From contig JAGVMP010000011.1 of the NCBI GenBank assembly GCA_020053735.1, forward strand, positions 558,001-622,000: a stretch of DNA of 64,000 nucleotides, read 5' to 3'. Below, in pieces: positions 8,611-17,374 of this stretch. Source of the DNA: Pseudomonadota bacterium. Its GTDB lineage: Bacteria > Pseudomonadota > Gammaproteobacteria > Burkholderiales > Methylophilaceae. The notes below the pieces were generated by a model that was given only the letters and a program-made list of their open reading frames with translations, was not told the DNA's origin and searched no databases. Each line of letters starts with the position of its first letter. Within the stretch, counting starts at the first letter, position 1. Made by a program: the position numbers and the translations under genes.

Positions 8611-9135
8611 TTATTTTCTTGGTGGTTCTGATATTGGTTTTTCACCAGTCACAATCACGTTACGATAGCTTTCTAAACCAGTCATTAACTCTTTGATTTC
8701 TTTATCGGGCACATTGTAAGCGTAAAATGTCTCTAAACACTCAACCATAATAATGTTGAATTCACGGTTAGTAATAGCCAAATGTGGATGGCTATCTTTC
8801 ATTGATTTGCCACGGCCGAATTCATCTGGTGTGTAAATTTTTGGGCCTCCCGTTTCTTGTACAACCCAGTTGGTCAACATCACCTTAAATCCAGCTTTGG
8901 TTTCTGGCCTATCGTGCACTACTTTTAATTTTGGATTCGCATTCAAACCTCTGTTTAAATAAATTTTATCTACCAAATGGTCAACTGTTTGAGCAATATT
9001 GTAAGTGCCGCCTAATCGTGTATAAAGCGACTCTTCTGCTGCCTGCGCACCAAAACTTAATAACAAACTTGCTAAACCTGCAATCAGTGCCATCGGCATG
9101 ATTTTGTTCAGCATCAATCCCTCGTGTTTCCGCAT
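8611..9135 (-). CDS. exported group 1 truncated haemoglobin
   Basis: 174 residues: about 32 residues of signal peptide (LLLSFGAQA|AEES) followed by a 2-over-2 globin fold. SLYTRLGG is the usual start of group 1 truncated globins, and the proximal His lies in KDSHPHLAITNREF (His116 or 118). The ATG at 9135 has AGGAGA seven bases upstream; an internal Met at residue 8 would shorten the signal. Truncated globins bind O2 or NO; export to the periplasm is less common and points to NO or redox chemistry outside the cytoplasm (inference). A near-perfect operator-like palindrome lies 45 bp upstream. Confidence 0.85.
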   Translation of the reverse strand: MRKHEGLMLNKIMPMALIAGLASLLLSFGAQAAEESLYTRLGGTYNIAQTVDHLVDKIYLNRGLNANPKLKVVHDRPETKAGFKVMLTNWVVQETGGPKIYTPDEFGRGKSMKDSHPHLAITNREFNIIMVECLETFYAYNVPDKEIKELMTGLESYRNVIVTGEKPISEPPRK

Positions 9136-9179
9136 GTTGCTTCTCCTAGAATAATAATTTTAATTGAGCACTTTTGAAC

Positions 9180-9200
9180 ATTAACTAATTATTAGTTAAT
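9180..9200. promoter_or_regulatory. perfect 10-bp inverted repeat upstream of the globin gene
   Basis: Arms ATTAACTAAT and ATTAGTTAAT flank one central T and are exactly complementary. A half-site-like CTAATTATTAAT follows at once (9203-9214). Position 45-65 bp before the globin ATG suits an operator overlapping the promoter; MarR- or TetR-type binding is a guess. Confidence 0.55.
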
Positions 9201-9384
9201 GCACTAATTATTAATCAACAAAGTAGCAATATGCAACACATTTTTACATTTGTCTCACACATGTTTGTCTTATGGTGTTCTAGAAACAGCCGTATTGTTG
9301 CAAGGAGTGGAAGCGGAATGAACAACTGAGCTGCTAATTATGATGCTTAAGCAAGCTGCAGGAAGCCAAGTTTTGAAGATATTA

Positions 9385-10206
9385 TTATGTTGGTAAATTG
9401 ATGACGGCTTGCTGACTTATTTCTTGCACATCACTTTCATCTTTTAAAGCAATACCAGTTAATTTTAAGCGCATGGCTTCTTTTGCCAGCCAAATAAGTT
9501 TTTTAGCGGCAGCTTGATAATTCAGCCCTTCGGGCCTTACATTAGAAATACAGTTTCTATCAGCATCCGATAAGCCCAATTGGGGGTGATAAGTCAGATA
9601 AATACCCAAACTATCGGGTGAGCTTAAACCTGGTCGCTCACCAATCAGCATAGCAACAATTTTCGCGTTGAGCGCTTGACCAATCTCATCACCAATCGCA
9701 ACGCGTGCCTGCGAGGCAATAACCACATGCCCTGCATACCAATCAGTTGGCAACAATTTCCGCATTTCTTTCAATAATGGTGCCGCATGGCGCGCAACTG
9801 CAAGTGATGACAAGCCATCGCCCACCACCATTAAAAAATCAATCGGTTTTGTTTGATGTAAATTTTGCAACTGCAATAAGCTCTGCTCGTGCAACCTACG
9901 CCCCATATCTGGCCTTAGCAAATAGGTTGCTCTATCACCCGCCATACTCTTTACACGCGTGGTGATGAAATCATGTTGTTTGATATCCACTTCCAGCACA
10001 TCTACATCCAATGCCAAATGCACCGCATCACGTGCCATCGCATGGCTCAGTCCAAAATCTAATACTTCTTTGGTAGGCAAGCTACTGCCCACACGGCCAA
10101 TGGCAATACGCGCACGGGTAAAGCTTTTTAGCTGATGCCACGGGTCTTGTTGAAAGGCCTCTGGCGAGCGATGATCAAGCGAGGAAGTATCATTGGAGTT
10201 TTTCAT
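9385..10206 (-). CDS. eutC: ethanolamine ammonia-lyase small subunit
   Basis: 273 residues. Together with EutB it forms the adenosylcobalamin-dependent lyase that splits ethanolamine into acetaldehyde and ammonia. Family motifs: TRARIAIGRVGSSLPT near the start, HAMARDAVH, VVGDGLSSLAV, IGERPGLSSPDSLGIYLTY and the Cys-containing DRNCISNVRPEGL. It starts 6 bp after the eutB stop, so the two are co-translated. No EutA reactivase, no microcompartment shell genes and no aldehyde dehydrogenase are adjacent, which fits use of ethanolamine as nitrogen source rather than full catabolism. Confidence 0.95.
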   Translation of the reverse strand: MKNSNDTSSLDHRSPEAFQQDPWHQLKSFTRARIAIGRVGSSLPTKEVLDFGLSHAMARDAVHLALDVDVLEVDIKQHDFITTRVKSMAGDRATYLLRPDMGRRLHEQSLLQLQNLHQTKPIDFLMVVGDGLSSLAVARHAAPLLKEMRKLLPTDWYAGHVVIASQARVAIGDEIGQALNAKIVAMLIGERPGLSSPDSLGIYLTYHPQLGLSDADRNCISNVRPEGLNYQAAAKKLIWLAKEAMRLKLTGIALKDESDVQEISQQAVINLPT

Positions 10207-10212
10207 AAAAGT

Positions 10213-11625
10213 TTAGGCACTTAGCAAATGTTTAGGCATATTTTGCAGCATGTGGTGCGCTTGTTTTACTGATTGTACTTGCCCATTTGCATCCATAATC
10301 TGCATTTTTTTAAGCCAAGTTTCAAACTCTGGCGCCGCCTTTAAACCCAACACTTTGCGTAAATATAAAGCATCATGAAACGACGTCGTTTGGTAATTCA
10401 GCATAATGTCATCCGCCCCTGGAATGCCCATAATAAAAGTGAGCCCAGCGGTGGCAAGAAGCGTCATTAGTGTATCCATATCATCTTGATCGGCCTCGGC
10501 ATGGTTGGTATAACATACGTCACAACCCAGCGGCACGCCTAAAAGTTTTCCGCAAAAATGGTCTTCTAAACCAGCGCGGATAATCTGTTTTCCATCATAA
10601 AGGTACTCTGGCCCGATAAAACCAACCACGGTATTAGTTAACAAAGGAGAAAGGTGCCGTGCAACCGCATAAGCACGTACTTCGCAGGTTTGCTGATCTA
10701 CCCCAAAATTGGCATTGGCAGAAAGCGCTGAACCCTGACCAGTCTCGAAATACATCACGTTGTTGCCACCGTTTTTTAAATTAGTGTTTCCCCGATTTAA
10801 TGAGAGTGCTGCCGATTGCGCTTCTTTCAGTAGCGCAATATCAATACCGAAGCTTTTATTGGCCTTTTCAGTACCAGCGATTGATTGAAATACCAAATCG
10901 ACAGGTGCGCCGCGCTCAATGAGCTGAATTTGATTGGTCACATGCGTCAGAATGCAAGATTGGGTGGGGATTTCATACTGGTTAATCACTTCATCTACCA
11001 TGTAATACAAATCCATCAGCGCTGGCAGGCTGTCAGTGGCAGGGTTGATGCCAATTACCGCATCACCCGCACCGTACAACAAACCATCCAGCATAGAAGC
11101 AGCTATACCGCGCATATCATCTGTGGGGTGATTAGGTTGCAAGCGCACAGAAATATGGCCTGGCAGGCCTATAGTGTTGCGAAAACTGGTGATAACATGG
11201 CATTTTTTAGCGACCAAAATCAAATCTTGGTTACGCATTAATTTAGATACTGCAGCGGCCATTTCTGGCGTAATGCCGGGTGCAACGCATTTTAAAGTGG
11301 CACTATCCGCCATATCAGACAGCAGCCAATCGCGAAAATCGGCGACGGTTAGATGGCTAATCTCAGCAAATGCCTGCTTATCGTGCGTGTCCACAATCAG
11401 CCGCGTCACCTCGTCTGACTCGTATGGAATGATTAAATCTTCCAGAAATGTTTTAAGCGGAATTTGTGCCAAACACATGCGTGCAGCCATACGCTCTGCG
11501 TAAGTATCAGCTGCGACACCAGCTAGATGGTCGCCAGAGCGCGCCGGTGTTGCCTTGGCAAGCACTGTCTTTAAATCAGCAAACTGGTAGGTTTGTGTGC
11601 CAGCCATGTAACTATAAGTTTTCAT
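10213..11625 (-). CDS. eutB: ethanolamine ammonia-lyase large subunit
   Basis: 470 residues, close to the 453-465 of characterised EutB. Catalytic TIM-barrel subunit that binds ethanolamine and, with EutC, adenosylcobalamin. Recognisable segments: SGDHLAGVAA, DLILVAKKCHVITSFRNTIGLPG, RLQPNHPTDD, GINPATDS, FETGQGSALSA and MGIPGADDIMLNYQTTSFHD. First gene of the eutBC operon, divergent from the permease with 257 bp between the starts, so both promoters lie in that gap. I saw no recognisable sigma-54 element or cobalamin riboswitch there. Confidence 0.96.
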   Translation of the reverse strand: MKTYSYMAGTQTYQFADLKTVLAKATPARSGDHLAGVAADTYAERMAARMCLAQIPLKTFLEDLIIPYESDEVTRLIVDTHDKQAFAEISHLTVADFRDWLLSDMADSATLKCVAPGITPEMAAAVSKLMRNQDLILVAKKCHVITSFRNTIGLPGHISVRLQPNHPTDDMRGIAASMLDGLLYGAGDAVIGINPATDSLPALMDLYYMVDEVINQYEIPTQSCILTHVTNQIQLIERGAPVDLVFQSIAGTEKANKSFGIDIALLKEAQSAALSLNRGNTNLKNGGNNVMYFETGQGSALSANANFGVDQQTCEVRAYAVARHLSPLLTNTVVGFIGPEYLYDGKQIIRAGLEDHFCGKLLGVPLGCDVCYTNHAEADQDDMDTLMTLLATAGLTFIMGIPGADDIMLNYQTTSFHDALYLRKVLGLKAAPEFETWLKKMQIMDANGQVQSVKQAHHMLQNMPKHLLSA

Positions 11626-11882
11626 CTAGTTTACCTAATCACTTACTTAACAGCATTATGCGACTTTTTTTTGCTAACTCGCAAATGGTATCTATCACCT
11701 TTAAAAACTGGTACTTGCAATTAGCCTTATTAAATCTATACTAGAGCCACAAAATAGTTTTATAAAAATAGTTTCGTCAATGTTTAGCTTCAGAGTTTTC
11801 TGTTTTAAAGTTTTTAAAATTAGCACCTATTAGTTTGTATTCGGTAGTTTCTATTTGCAGTTAATCTTTAAAGGGGTAAAAA

Positions 11883-13355
11883 ATGAGCGAGATGAATCAA
11901 GCGTTAGATAATGACGCTGCAGAACTAAAAAAAATGGGTTATGAGCAAGAGCTACACCGACACATGGGAGGCTTTTCAAATTTTGCCATTTCATTTTCTA
12001 TTATCTGTATTTTAGCAGGCGGTATTTCTGCATTTCCATTGGCTTTAGGTGGTGCTGGCGGTGCTTCTATTGGCATTGGTTGGCTAGTAGGGGGGTTATT
12101 TGCGGCTATTGTTGCACTTGCCATGGCGCAGATTTCATCTAGCTATCCAACTGCAGGTGGCTTGTATCATTGGGGTTCTATTTTAGGCGGCAAAGGTTAT
12201 GGCTGGTGTACTGCTTGGTTTAACTTGCTAGGTTTGATTTTTGTGGTGGCCTCAGTCAATTTTGGCGCGTATGACTTCTTTTTCAAAGGGTTAGCCTTAC
12301 CAATTTTGGGTGTTGATACTTCTGGTTTTGGCTATACGCATCAGACATTTTATATCGCGCTTTTTACCGCCATTCAGGCAGTATTAATTTACCGATTTCC
12401 AAAATTTACCACTAAAATCACAGACTTATCAGGATATTTAATCATGATTATTGCTGCTGTGCTTACCTTGTCTTTATTGGCTTATAACCCAAATCCACTG
12501 GATTTTTCTAGATTGTTCACTTTTACTAACTTTACCGGCACTGAAGGCAGCGTATGGCCCGCAAGTGAGGGCATGGTATTTCCATTTTTGCTCGGGCTTT
12601 TGCTGGCTATCTACACCATTACTGGTTTTGATGCCTCAGCACATATCTCCGAAGAAACTCGCAATGCGGCAAGCGCTGTGCCTAAAGGCATTATTACATC
12701 GGTAGTTTACTCAGTTATTTTTGGCTATATTATGATTTGTACCTTTGTGCTCGTGTTGCCAGATGTTGAAACAGGCGTTAAGAATGGCTTTGGCTTTTTT
12801 AGTAAGTTATTAGAAACCTTGCCGTCTACACTGCAAACTGTACTAGGTTTGGGTATTTTCTTAGTTAACTTTTTATGTGGCTTGGCTTGCCTAACCTCTA
12901 CCTCGCGCATGATGTTTGCCTTTGCGCGCGATCGCGGTTTACCAGCTTCTAACACGCTACGTAAGGTTAGCCCCACCCTGAAAACACCAGTGGCAGCCGT
13001 TTGGGTATCGGCCATGTTGGCTATTGTAGCCACGCTGTACGCAGATGCATTTAGTGTGCTTGCAGTAGGTTGTGCAGTATTTTTATACATCTCATACATT
13101 ATGCCCACCGCGGCAGGTATTTTGGCAGAAGGCAAAACTTGGAATCACAAAGGCCCGTTTAATCTTGGTGGCTTATCAAAACCTATTGCCGTGTTAGCTG
13201 TGCTTGGTGGTGGCTTTTTAATATTTGTTGGTGTTCAACCACCAAATGAAAAAGTGCTTTATGTGACCATTGCCATGCTCGTAGTGATGGCGTTATTCTG
13301 GTTCGTGTTTGGTGAAAGTAAACGTTTTAAAGGTCCACCCGCAATTCACGAATAA
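11883..13355 (+). CDS. eat: ethanolamine/amino-acid permease (APC superfamily)
   Basis: 490 residues, about 12 hydrophobic helices. Family signature in helix 1, SIICILAGGISAFPLALG, and SSSYPTAGGLYHWGS in helix 3; FDASAHISEETRNA after helix 6 is typical of APC permeases of the GABA/ethanolamine type. A strong AAAGGGG lies six bases before the ATG. Its divergent placement next to eutB-eutC makes ethanolamine the likely substrate; the group also includes permeases for amino acids and polyamines, so the substrate rests on context. Confidence 0.85.
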   Translation: MSEMNQALDNDAAELKKMGYEQELHRHMGGFSNFAISFSIICILAGGISAFPLALGGAGGASIGIGWLVGGLFAAIVALAMAQISSSYPTAGGLYHWGSILGGKGYGWCTAWFNLLGLIFVVASVNFGAYDFFFKGLALPILGVDTSGFGYTHQTFYIALFTAIQAVLIYRFPKFTTKITDLSGYLIMIIAAVLTLSLLAYNPNPLDFSRLFTFTNFTGTEGSVWPASEGMVFPFLLGLLLAIYTITGFDASAHISEETRNAASAVPKGIITSVVYSVIFGYIMICTFVLVLPDVETGVKNGFGFFSKLLETLPSTLQTVLGLGIFLVNFLCGLACLTSTSRMMFAFARDRGLPASNTLRKVSPTLKTPVAAVWVSAMLAIVATLYADAFSVLAVGCAVFLYISYIMPTAAGILAEGKTWNHKGPFNLGGLSKPIAVLAVLGGGFLIFVGVQPPNEKVLYVTIAMLVVMALFWFVFGESKRFKGPPAIHE

Positions 13356-13375
13356 TAAGCGCGGTTTAGATTGAT

Positions 13376-13408
13376 AAAAGCCCATCAATTCAGTTTGATG
13401 GGCTTTTT
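13376..13408. terminator. Rho-independent terminator after the permease
   Basis: AAAAGCCCATCAA pairs with TTGATGGGCTTTT across a 6-nt loop, followed by T residues. Located between convergent genes, 20 bp after the permease stop, and usable from both strands. Confidence 0.92.
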
Positions 13409-13455
13409 AATTACAGACTGTACTATTTGTAGTAATGGCTTTTATATGAATTTAA

Positions 13456-16400
13456 TTACTGGCTTTTTAAATCTTTACCACGGCCAGTGATTGCAAAATT
13501 AGCTTGTAAGCGGCGCGACTGAGCAGCTAAATCCGCATTGATTCTTCCCGTTAAGATTTGATTGGCATTAATATTGATATACCCATTGGCGTTAAACTGC
13601 GATGAAGTCAGCACCAGTTTAGAAAATTGGTATTGATCCTGATTGATTTTAATGCTGCCAGTGAGCTTATCAAAGTCAGTACTATCGCCTGTTAGCGAAT
13701 GGCTACTGCGGTTTATGACTGCGCTAGCTAGCTCGACACCCTTGATACTGCCATGGCGCACATCAAAATTTGCATTAAATATAGCGGCATCTGTCAGCTT
13801 GCTAGCCTCACGTGCTTTTCCAGAAAAACTACCCTCTAATGCCAGTTTTCCATCTATGATCACTGCGCTGCCAAACGTATTTAGCAATTGTTCTGCATTG
13901 GCATTCGTCAACGTAAAATTGCCAGCGCTTTCCCACTGGTTTGCGTCATTTGGCCATTGAATATTTGCTTGCCCTATCATATTACCACCATAAATTTCAC
14001 CTTTAATTTGGTAAAAATTAATTTGGTTGTTACTGGCAACACCTTTGGCGTTTAAGGTGCTAAACATCATTTTTTGATTAAACGGCAATGTCCAATTGGC
14101 GGCCTGTAGCGTAATTGCATAATCGCTACCTTGCGGCGAAATCATGACAGAAAGTGCATTGTTGCTACTTACCAAGTCTATCGCGCTTACAGCCCCTGTA
14201 TCAGTTAAGGTTACTTTTCCATCAAACGACTCCAATTGCAAATCACGGATAGCTAGCATTAAATTTTTAAGGTTAATCTGTTCAACTTTTAAATTTTTTG
14301 CCTTGCTGACATTACTTGCCCACTGTAAAGGCCGACCAAAATCTGCCTGTTCAATGTTTAAACCCTCTATCACCAGCGACTTCACTACTTTCGTCTCTAC
14401 AAACAAGCTCGTTGTCTCAGGTAACACATGAATCGAATTAATGCTGCCGCTAGTACCAATGACTATCTGCTCAAGTACTAAATGTGGCTGCGGCCATAAC
14501 GAAGCGTGCACTTTTTTAATTGCGACTGGCTCACCCACACTTTCAGTAGCTAGCTGTTCTATAGGTTTAATCAGGCTACTTAAATTAACAAAATGTAGCA
14601 GCACCAACATTAACAGCACTAGTACTGGCACATAAATAAATGTAACTTTAGAGAGTGACTTCAACCACTGCTTGATTTTTTTTGCAGAAACAAAAGATAG
14701 CGCCTTGCCATGAACACTCGCCATCGCTGCGGCTTGTGCGATTGCTGCATTTCGTATTTCGACTCTGCCTGCGCTTTCAGCCAACGGCTTAGTAGCTTTT
14801 TCACTGGTTGTAATTGCACTGGTGGTAATTGCACCAGTGGTGGTCGCAATGGTACGTTGTATTTTTTCTACCGCTTCTTCAGCTTGCTCTTCTTCGTGAA
14901 ATGCTGCTTCTTCGGCTGCTTCTGCAGCATCAAAATCATCCAACATTGGCAAACTACTGTTAGGCTTATCTATGCTAGGTAAACCTTTGTTAGGTAAGCC
15001 CTTTTTTACTTCTGCAACGTGTTGTTCAGCCGTAGCTCTTTGCCGCACCAACTCTGCCTCACGGCCTATACGTTCCATTTCTAGCCGTGCTTGTTCTTTT
15101 GCTGCCAAGTTGGCTTGCTCTTCTGCAGCTAAACTAGCGCGCAGTGCTTCTGATGTTTGTTGCGCGATTAACTCCTCATTATGGAGCGTTGCCTCTCGCT
15201 GCTCCAGCTCGGTCTTAGCAAGCAAGTCCGCAGCTAGTCTTGCAGCTTCAGCTTGTTTACGCCCTTCTTCTAATGCATTTTTATGTGCAATTTCGGCAGC
15301 CTCAGCTTCAACCTTTTCATCGGCGAGTGCTTTTAATTTTTTCTGCTTTGCTTCTTCTTTGGACTTACGTTCAGCCTGCAATTGTGCCTCTTGTTCCGCT
15401 TTGGCTTGACGTTTGGCTTCTAGTTTTTGTTCCTTAGCTTGTGCAGCAGCTTTTTTTCTGTCTTCTTCGGCTTTGCGCAACACATTTGCAATCTCTAGGC
15501 GGGCTTTTTCTTTCAAATCTTGCGCAGCTTTGGCTTTGGCTGCTGCTTCCGCTTCTGCAGTTTCCTGACGTATTTTTTCTTGCTCTGCAGCCTCTCTTGC
15601 AGCCTTTTCAGCTTCAACTTTTGCCTCAGCTTCTATTCTGATTTGCTCGGCCTCGGCTTGCGCTTTTCTCTCAGCTTCTCGCTGTGCTGCTAGTTCCGCT
15701 TCTAACTTAGCTTTGGCTGCTGCTTCCGCTTCTGCAGTTTCCTGACGTATTTTTTCTTGTGCTGCTGCCTCGCGCGCAGATGCTTCGGCAAGTGCTTTTG
15801 CTTCGGCTTCCTGCTGTGCTGCTAGCTCCGCTTCTAACTTAGCCTTAGCTTCTGCTTCTGCCTTTTTCTGCGCCTCTTCTGACTCACGTGAAATACGCTC
15901 TATCTCACGCCGAGCATCCTCTTTGGCAGCCGCCTCTGCTTCGGCTTCAGCTTGTTCTGCAGCCTCACGCGCCTTTAACTCTGCTTTTAGCCGTGCTTCT
16001 TCTGCCAATTTAGCAGCACGTTCTGCTGCCTGTTGTTGTTCGATTCTTTCTGCTTCTTGTTGGGCCTTTAATTTAGCCTCGGCTTCAGCCTCTCGTCTAG
16101 CGGCTTCTAGCGCCGTACGCTCAAGTTCCTGGCGCTGTTTTTCTTGAATTTCTTGCTCCTGCTTTTCTTCCTCTAGCTGTGCCTTTACCTTGGATTCGGC
16201 CTTGGCCTTTTCCTTTTCGCGCAACTTTTGTAATTTCTTCTCGGCTTTCTGCGCTTCGGCCAAACGTTTTTCTTCTTGTTGAGCCAGTTGTTCAGCCTGC
16301 TGTTCGGCTTGTTGTAGTTCCAGTTGACGCGCCTGCTGGGCCTTTTGTGCCTGCGCAACCGCTTCTAGCTCTTCTTCACTTTGATATTCTTCTACTACCA

Positions 16401-16671
16401 TCGGCTCGAAATTAATCGTTAACGCCCAGCTGTCATCGGGCGCAGTGCTGACGGTGGCGAGGCGAATATAACCTTCTTGCTCTAGCCGCGCCAAGTCCGC
16501 GCTCAGTTGTTGTGGGGTAAGCTTGTCAAATTTCAGGAGAATATTTTCGGCTCTAGAGCTGCCATCGACGTGGGTGAGCACCTTCATTAAGTGCGACGAT
16601 AGCCCGCCAATAAGGGAAGCGCGAGCGCGTAGACCTTTAGGTGTTTTGCTGTAAATAGCGGATAGATCCAT
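13456..16671 (-). CDS. large coiled-coil membrane protein with winged-helix-like N-terminus and AsmA-like C-terminus
   Basis: 1071 residues in a non-standard order. Residues 1-85 form a small domain (YSKTPKGLRARASLIGGLS, then VDGSSRAENILLKF and LARLEQEGYIRL) that resembles the winged-helix-like N-terminal domain seen in various betaproteobacterial regulators. Residues about 100-560 are an Ala/Glu/Lys/Gln-rich continuous coiled coil (perhaps 70 nm if fully helical). An acidic linker precedes one transmembrane helix at about 672-692, and the remaining 377 residues resemble AsmA periplasmic beta-rich domains (VHASLWPQPHLVLEQI). So the coil would be cytoplasmic and the AsmA part periplasmic. The N-terminal domain is shared with the protein at 19267-20517. 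Function unknown. Confidence 0.8.
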   Translation of the reverse strand: MDLSAIYSKTPKGLRARASLIGGLSSHLMKVLTHVDGSSRAENILLKFDKLTPQQLSADLARLEQEGYIRLATVSTAPDDSWALTINFEPMVVEEYQSEEELEAVAQAQKAQQARQLELQQAEQQAEQLAQQEEKRLAEAQKAEKKLQKLREKEKAKAESKVKAQLEEEKQEQEIQEKQRQELERTALEAARREAEAEAKLKAQQEAERIEQQQAAERAAKLAEEARLKAELKAREAAEQAEAEAEAAAKEDARREIERISRESEEAQKKAEAEAKAKLEAELAAQQEAEAKALAEASAREAAAQEKIRQETAEAEAAAKAKLEAELAAQREAERKAQAEAEQIRIEAEAKVEAEKAAREAAEQEKIRQETAEAEAAAKAKAAQDLKEKARLEIANVLRKAEEDRKKAAAQAKEQKLEAKRQAKAEQEAQLQAERKSKEEAKQKKLKALADEKVEAEAAEIAHKNALEEGRKQAEAARLAADLLAKTELEQREATLHNEELIAQQTSEALRASLAAEEQANLAAKEQARLEMERIGREAELVRQRATAEQHVAEVKKGLPNKGLPSIDKPNSSLPMLDDFDAAEAAEEAAFHEEEQAEEAVEKIQRTIATTTGAITTSAITTSEKATKPLAESAGRVEIRNAAIAQAAAMASVHGKALSFVSAKKIKQWLKSLSKVTFIYVPVLVLLMLVLLHFVNLSSLIKPIEQLATESVGEPVAIKKVHASLWPQPHLVLEQIVIGTSGSINSIHVLPETTSLFVETKVVKSLVIEGLNIEQADFGRPLQWASNVSKAKNLKVEQINLKNLMLAIRDLQLESFDGKVTLTDTGAVSAIDLVSSNNALSVMISPQGSDYAITLQAANWTLPFNQKMMFSTLNAKGVASNNQINFYQIKGEIYGGNMIGQANIQWPNDANQWESAGNFTLTNANAEQLLNTFGSAVIIDGKLALEGSFSGKAREASKLTDAAIFNANFDVRHGSIKGVELASAVINRSSHSLTGDSTDFDKLTGSIKINQDQYQFSKLVLTSSQFNANGYININANQILTGRINADLAAQSRRLQANFAITGRGKDLKSQ

Positions 16672-16864
16672 GTGCGTATTGGTTTTATGCGTACTGGCTT
16701 ATTGCAAGCACTTTTAGAGATAGAATCATGAAGCCACACTCCCCTAACATGTTTAAAATCAACACTAAGAAACTAAATTTACTCGCATGCTAGCGCAAGG
16801 TCAATTGGACATACAGAATGGTATAAACAGACCGAGTTATATAACAAAATAGTATTAAAATGCA

Positions 16865-16901
16865 TGCTCTGTAGCCCGCATGGATATTGGTTTGCAGGGT
16901 A
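16865..16901 (+). repeat. 37-bp palindromic repeat, copy A
   Basis: Arms TGCTCTGTAGCCC and GGTTTGCAGGGTA around loop GCATGGATATT, with several G-T wobble pairs. It sits 12 bp beyond the stop of the gene at 16914-17330. Confidence 0.8.
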
Positions 16902-16913
16902 GGTGTTTTGAAG

Positions 16914-17330
16914 TTACTTTTTAGCTAATATCCAATAAGTTGGCTCGGCTTTTTCTGCTTGGTAAATCAGCATATATTTGCGGCGCAGGCTTTCATAAGC
17001 CTCATCCACGCTCACTTTGCCAGCTTTTGCATCTTGCTCTGCCTGCAACTTGGCAAATAACACCCACGCTGGGTTTTCGACATAGCCACGGTCTTGCATG
17101 CAGTTTTCTAGCACGCGCGCCTGACGACCGGCTTTCTCTAGGCGTTGAAACTCCAAACCTTCGGGCAATTTTAGCGCGGCTTTTTCCGAAATCAGCTCAC
17201 ATTCATTACCCACTTTAGCCAGCTCAGATAACTGGTAAGGCTTTTGGTCGTCTGGTGCCATCTTATCTGCATAAAGCATCAAGCCTACCAACGCCAGCAC
17301 TGGCACTAATACTGCAAAAATTCCCTTCAT
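16914..17330 (-). CDS. membrane-anchored hypothetical protein
   Basis: 138 residues with one N-terminal hydrophobic segment (about 4-20, FAVLVPVLALVGLMLYA) that acts as signal anchor; the remainder is hydrophilic and probably periplasmic. Two Cys (NECELI and ENCMQD) could form a disulphide. I recognise no family. It sits between the protease at 17375 and the large coiled-coil gene, all on the same strand; the 44-bp gap from the protease suggests co-transcription. Confidence 0.65.
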   Translation of the reverse strand: MKGIFAVLVPVLALVGLMLYADKMAPDDQKPYQLSELAKVGNECELISEKAALKLPEGLEFQRLEKAGRQARVLENCMQDRGYVENPAWVLFAKLQAEQDAKAGKVSVDEAYESLRRKYMLIYQAEKAEPTYWILAKK

Positions 17331-17374
17331 ATTATTACCTATTTGAATTTATATTATTCTGCATTTTGCCCGTC

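Noticed and set aside
11626-11882. Sigma-54 promoter in the eutB-permease gap
   Set aside because: A TGGTAC-TTGC-like string is present, but the GG-GC spacing is wrong.
14972-16147. Several Ser/Ala/Cys-rich open frames on the plus strand
   Set aside because: They are antisense shadows of the GC-biased Ala/Glu coiled-coil codons and have no independent support.
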